Positions 5,736 to 6,707 of a stretch of DNA of 6,707 nucleotides are shown here, in pieces (the first letter of the stretch is position 1; every line of letters begins with the position of its first letter). Position numbers and translations under genes: made by a program. Origin of the DNA: Thermoplasmata archaeon (GTDB taxonomy: Archaea; Thermoplasmatota; Thermoplasmata; Thermoplasmatales; GCA-001856825). The notes under the pieces are model-generated. The model saw only the letters and a program-made list of their open reading frames with translations. It ran no database searches and had not been told where the DNA came from. The stretch covers positions 1 to 6,707 of the forward strand of contig JAJYUV010000055.1 in the NCBI GenBank assembly GCA_021792355.1, given 5' to 3'.

Positions 5736-6002
5736 CTGCAATCCTTTATAAAAGTTCTAGATAATCCCAGAAGACAGAAGATAGTACAGCTGCTCGCAGG
5801 GAAAGATATGTCTGCTTCCGAGATATTCAAACAGCTTGGGGACCTGGCCCCAAAATACAGACAATCTGTCAATAAATCACTTGATGCACTTGAAATGGTG
5901 GGTCTAGTCAAGAAATACTATTCCAGTAAAGATAAGTCATTATTATATCATCTATTGAAAAAATCTTACTCGATTAATTTTAGAGTTCTGGTCGTAGCGT
6001 GA
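5730..6002 (+). CDS. ArsR-like winged-helix regulator, candidate R-M controller
   Basis: The product has 90 residues. The opening FIKVLDNPRRQKIVQLLAG (6-24) is typical of ArsR-type and related archaeal winged-helix proteins. MSASEIFKQLGDLAPKYRQSV (27-47) would form the helix-turn-helix with a recognition helix around PKYRQSVNKSLDALEMVGL, and VKKYYSSKDKSLLYHL (60-75) is the wing. No metal-binding cysteines are present (the protein has none), so it is not a classical ArsR metal sensor. It diverges from the nuclease gene by 85 bases that contain both promoters and the three direct repeats. By analogy with bacterial controller (C) proteins, it may time or limit nuclease expression while repressing itself. 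That role is inference: it is not a member of the classical C-protein family, and the gene could simply be a neighbour. Confidence 0.8.
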   Translation: MELQSFIKVLDNPRRQKIVQLLAGKDMSASEIFKQLGDLAPKYRQSVNKSLDALEMVGLVKKYYSSKDKSLLYHLLKKSYSINFRVLVVA

Positions 6003-6086
6003 ATTTATTGACATTCTATACCATGAGACAATTACATATATGGATTGAGGAATAACTAGGATAGTCAACATAGTTTTCGAATACCC

Positions 6087-6111
6087 GCCCCCCAAAAGAT
6101 TTAGGAGGGGC
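6087..6111 (+). promoter_or_regulatory. GC-rich hairpin that could hide a Shine-Dalgarno sequence
   Basis: GCCCCCC (6087-6093) can pair with GGAGGGGC (6104-6111), leaving one bulged A, around the loop AAAAGATTTA. The 3' arm is the Shine-Dalgarno-like GGAGGGG in front of the TTG mini-ORF at 6114, so folding would block ribosome access. The second copy of the repeat lacks a matching C-run. It could alternatively be a stem at the end of the regulator transcript, although no T-tract follows. Confidence 0.35.
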
Positions 6112-6215
6112 CTTTGAAGGGCAGGCATAACGTTGATTTAGGGCTTAAATAAAAAGACTGCCTACTAGTTAGAAAGTCACTCAAAGACCTTAGGAGGGGA
6201 AAATGAGGGACAGGC
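6095..6215 (+). repeat. Duplicated block: two imperfect direct repeats 88 bases apart
   Basis: Copy 1 (6095-6126) and copy 2 (6183-6215) share AAAGA, then TTAGGAGGGG exactly, then a similar GAAGGGCAGGC / GAGGGACAGGC. In each copy the shared decamer stands directly before a potential start codon. Similarity continues as encoded peptides beyond the DNA match. No repeat-flanking target duplication or transposase is visible. Confidence 0.5.
6114..6152 (+). CDS. Mini-ORF 1, SD-led 12-residue peptide (candidate)
   Basis: GGAGGGG ends three bases before TTG 6114, and 12 codons follow to TAA at 6150-6152. The peptide MKGRHNVDLGLK is basic at its N-terminus. It parallels the peptide of mini-ORF 2 position by position (K/R, G/D, R/R, H/R, N/Q, V/I, D/N, L/L), mostly by conservative change. 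A Shine-Dalgarno this strong is unusual among the mostly leaderless genes here. Its role, if real, could be a leader peptide or small effector. The TTG start and short length keep confidence low. Confidence 0.25.
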   Translation: MKGRHNVDLGLK

Positions 6216-6244
6216 GGCAGATCAATCTTCAGAAGAATAAATAA
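6203..6244 (+). CDS. Mini-ORF 2, SD-led 13-residue peptide (candidate)
   Basis: GGAGGGG followed by AAA precedes ATG 6203. Thirteen codons end in TAA at 6242-6244, giving MRDRRQINLQKNK, a strongly basic peptide resembling that of mini-ORF 1. A TATA-like CTTAAATAAAAAG (6144-6156) could start a transcript near 6176, with a leader of about 27 bases containing the Shine-Dalgarno. An A/T hairpin (AAGAAT 6233-6238 with ATTCTT 6244-6249) overlaps the stop. No family is known to me. Confidence 0.3.
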   Translation: MRDRRQINLQKNK

Positions 6245-6265
6245 TTCTTTCGGGATTAAGCAAGG

Positions 6266-6278
6266 ATAAAAATAAATT
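6266..6278 (-). terminator. T-rich terminator after the second winged-helix gene
   Basis: Directly after the stop codon at 6279 the minus strand reads AATTTATTTTTAT, a T-rich run of the kind that ends archaeal transcription without a hairpin. Confidence 0.4.
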
Positions 6279-6560
6279 TCAGGACCAGCCCAATATCCTT
6301 ATCAGTTCATCCAGTTTCTTCGAGAACCTCTTCCCTTTTGAAGTCAGCGACACCAGATTCCTCGGAGGATACTTCCTGCTGTCCATCCTGGTCTTGACCA
6401 GGTTCAGCTCCTTGGCCTTCTCTATACTGGAGTACAGCTGGTGCACCGGGATATCCGTCTCGTCCAATATCTCGGTGAGGGCCTTCTCCTTCTTGTCCGA
6501 AAGGTAGACGAGCAGCCTCATGAAACCTGACTGCTTCTCCAGGACCTTCAGGGGATCCAT
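6279..6560 (-). CDS. Single-domain winged-helix DNA-binding protein
   Basis: The product has 93 residues, ATG start. The first helix carries GFMRLLVYLSDK (12-23), then EKALTEILDETDIPVHQLYSSIEKAKEL (25-52) gives the helix-turn-helix, with the recognition helix about VHQLYSSIEKAKEL. The wing is LVKTRMDSRKYPPRNLVSLTSKG (54-76), closed by a C-terminal helix to 93. The KYPPRN and SLTSKG segments are typical of small winged-helix regulators that I associate with Thermoplasmata (recollection). The protein has no cysteines or ligand domain. G+C samples at 53-57%, far above the restriction and SIR2 genes, so it looks like resident genome. No good TATA box is seen before its ATG. Targets are unknown. 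A GATATC site lies inside the gene at 6450-6455. Confidence 0.8.
   Translation of the reverse strand: MDPLKVLEKQSGFMRLLVYLSDKKEKALTEILDETDIPVHQLYSSIEKAKELNLVKTRMDSRKYPPRNLVSLTSKGKRFSKKLDELIRILGWS
6450..6455. other. GATATC site (EcoRV-type recognition sequence)
   Basis: This is the second of the two GATATC hexamers in the window, within the winged-helix gene at 6279-6560. If the restriction-modification pair is active and has the predicted specificity, this site must be methylated in the host. Confidence 0.7.
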
Positions 6561-6610
6561 TATATGGTAAAGCGTAAAGGGTGCTTAATGATTTCTCATT
6601 CAGCAATAAT

Positions 6611-6619
6611 AGTTATATG
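6611..6619 (+). promoter_or_regulatory. Possible TATA box of the right-edge methyltransferase
   Basis: AGTTATATG lies about 34 bases before ATG 6650, giving a transcript with a leader of only a few bases. No Shine-Dalgarno is seen before the start. The match is moderate and the spacing slightly long for a leaderless gene. Confidence 0.3.
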
Positions 6620-6649
6620 CGAGAAAATGATTGCTTATTTGACAATCAC

Positions 6650-6707
6650 ATGAGGTCCCTCTTCCCATACTATGGAGGCAAGTTCAACCAGCTGCGGGAT
6701 ATTCTGG
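6650..6707 (+). CDS. 5' end of a second D12-class DNA adenine methyltransferase (partial)
   Basis: ATG 6650 opens 19 codons that run off the right edge and begin MRSLFPYYGGKFNQLRDIL. PYYGGK followed by a hydrophobic helix is motif X, the start of D12/Dam-class adenine-N6 methyltransferases, where it normally precedes the FxGxG SAM-binding motif by some 20 residues; that part is outside the window. The motif differs from the PPIKCQGIKTK of the EcoRV-type enzyme at 3895-4848, so this is a distinct enzyme with probably another target. It could be a solitary methylase, part of another restriction system, or of viral or mobile-element origin. Identification rests on one motif. Confidence 0.65.
   Translation, partial: MRSLFPYYGGKFNQLRDIL

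Noticed and set aside
5681..5911. 76-codon minus-strand ORF opposite the winged-helix regulator
   Set aside because: It overlaps the divergent promoter gap and the supported regulator gene and has no domain pattern.
5730..6002. Classical restriction-modification controller (C) protein
   Set aside because: The protein has an ArsR-like winged-helix layout, not the compact Xre-type five-helix fold of known C proteins, so only an analogous role is proposed.
6307..6606. 99-codon minus-strand ORF overlapping the second winged-helix gene
   Set aside because: Its product is a Gly/Pro/Arg-rich peptide from the wrong frame of a G/C3-rich gene; the 93-residue frame has a clear winged-helix pattern.
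1..6707. CRISPR array, tRNA, rRNA or insertion sequence
   Set aside because: I found no regularly spaced identical repeats, no cloverleaf or T-loop sequence, and no transposase motif or terminal inverted repeats. The repeats at 5676-5735 and 6095-6215 are too few and too degenerate for CRISPR.

Overview
The window looks archaeal, most likely from the Thermoplasmata. Several genes start at or very near the expected transcription start, with TATA boxes (one preceded by a good BRE) about 25-30 bases before the start codon, as expected for leaderless archaeal transcripts. A secreted protein has one N-terminal membrane anchor and eight N-glycosylation sequons, and two genes encode single-domain winged-helix proteins. 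The taxonomic call is inference; no rRNA or tRNA gene is present.

Layout from left to right: (1) bases 1-258 hold the 3' end of a G/C3-rich gene and a small two-helix membrane ORF, both on +. (2) Bases 484-1374 (-) encode an anchored, exported, glycosylation-rich protein behind a strong promoter with an upstream 18-base palindrome. (3) Bases 1658-3013 (-) encode a SIR2-like protein with NAD-binding and catalytic motifs, divergent from a predicted four-helix membrane protein at 3052-3750 (+); their promoters overlap in 38 bases. (4) Bases 3895-5644 (-) hold a complete type II restriction-modification pair of the EcoRV family, nuclease first and Dam/D12-type adenine methyltransferase second. 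(5) A winged-helix regulator (5730-6002, +) diverges from the nuclease. The 85-base gap between them carries three TATAA-led direct repeats spaced exactly 20 bases apart, overlapping both promoters. (6) Bases 6003-6278 contain a duplicated block with two Shine-Dalgarno-led mini-ORFs encoding similar basic peptides. (7) A second winged-helix protein (6279-6560, -) follows. (8) At the right edge, bases 6650-6707 (+) begin a second D12-type adenine methyltransferase.

The middle of the window reads as a small defence island: a probable NAD-consuming SIR2/membrane pair beside a restriction-modification system. The nuclease and SIR2 genes sample at roughly 30-42% G+C, while the exported protein and the second winged-helix gene sample at about 52-57%, consistent with acquisition into a higher-GC host. 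The most novel-looking items are the SIR2/membrane pair, the 20-base iterons between restriction gene and regulator, and the paired mini-ORFs.
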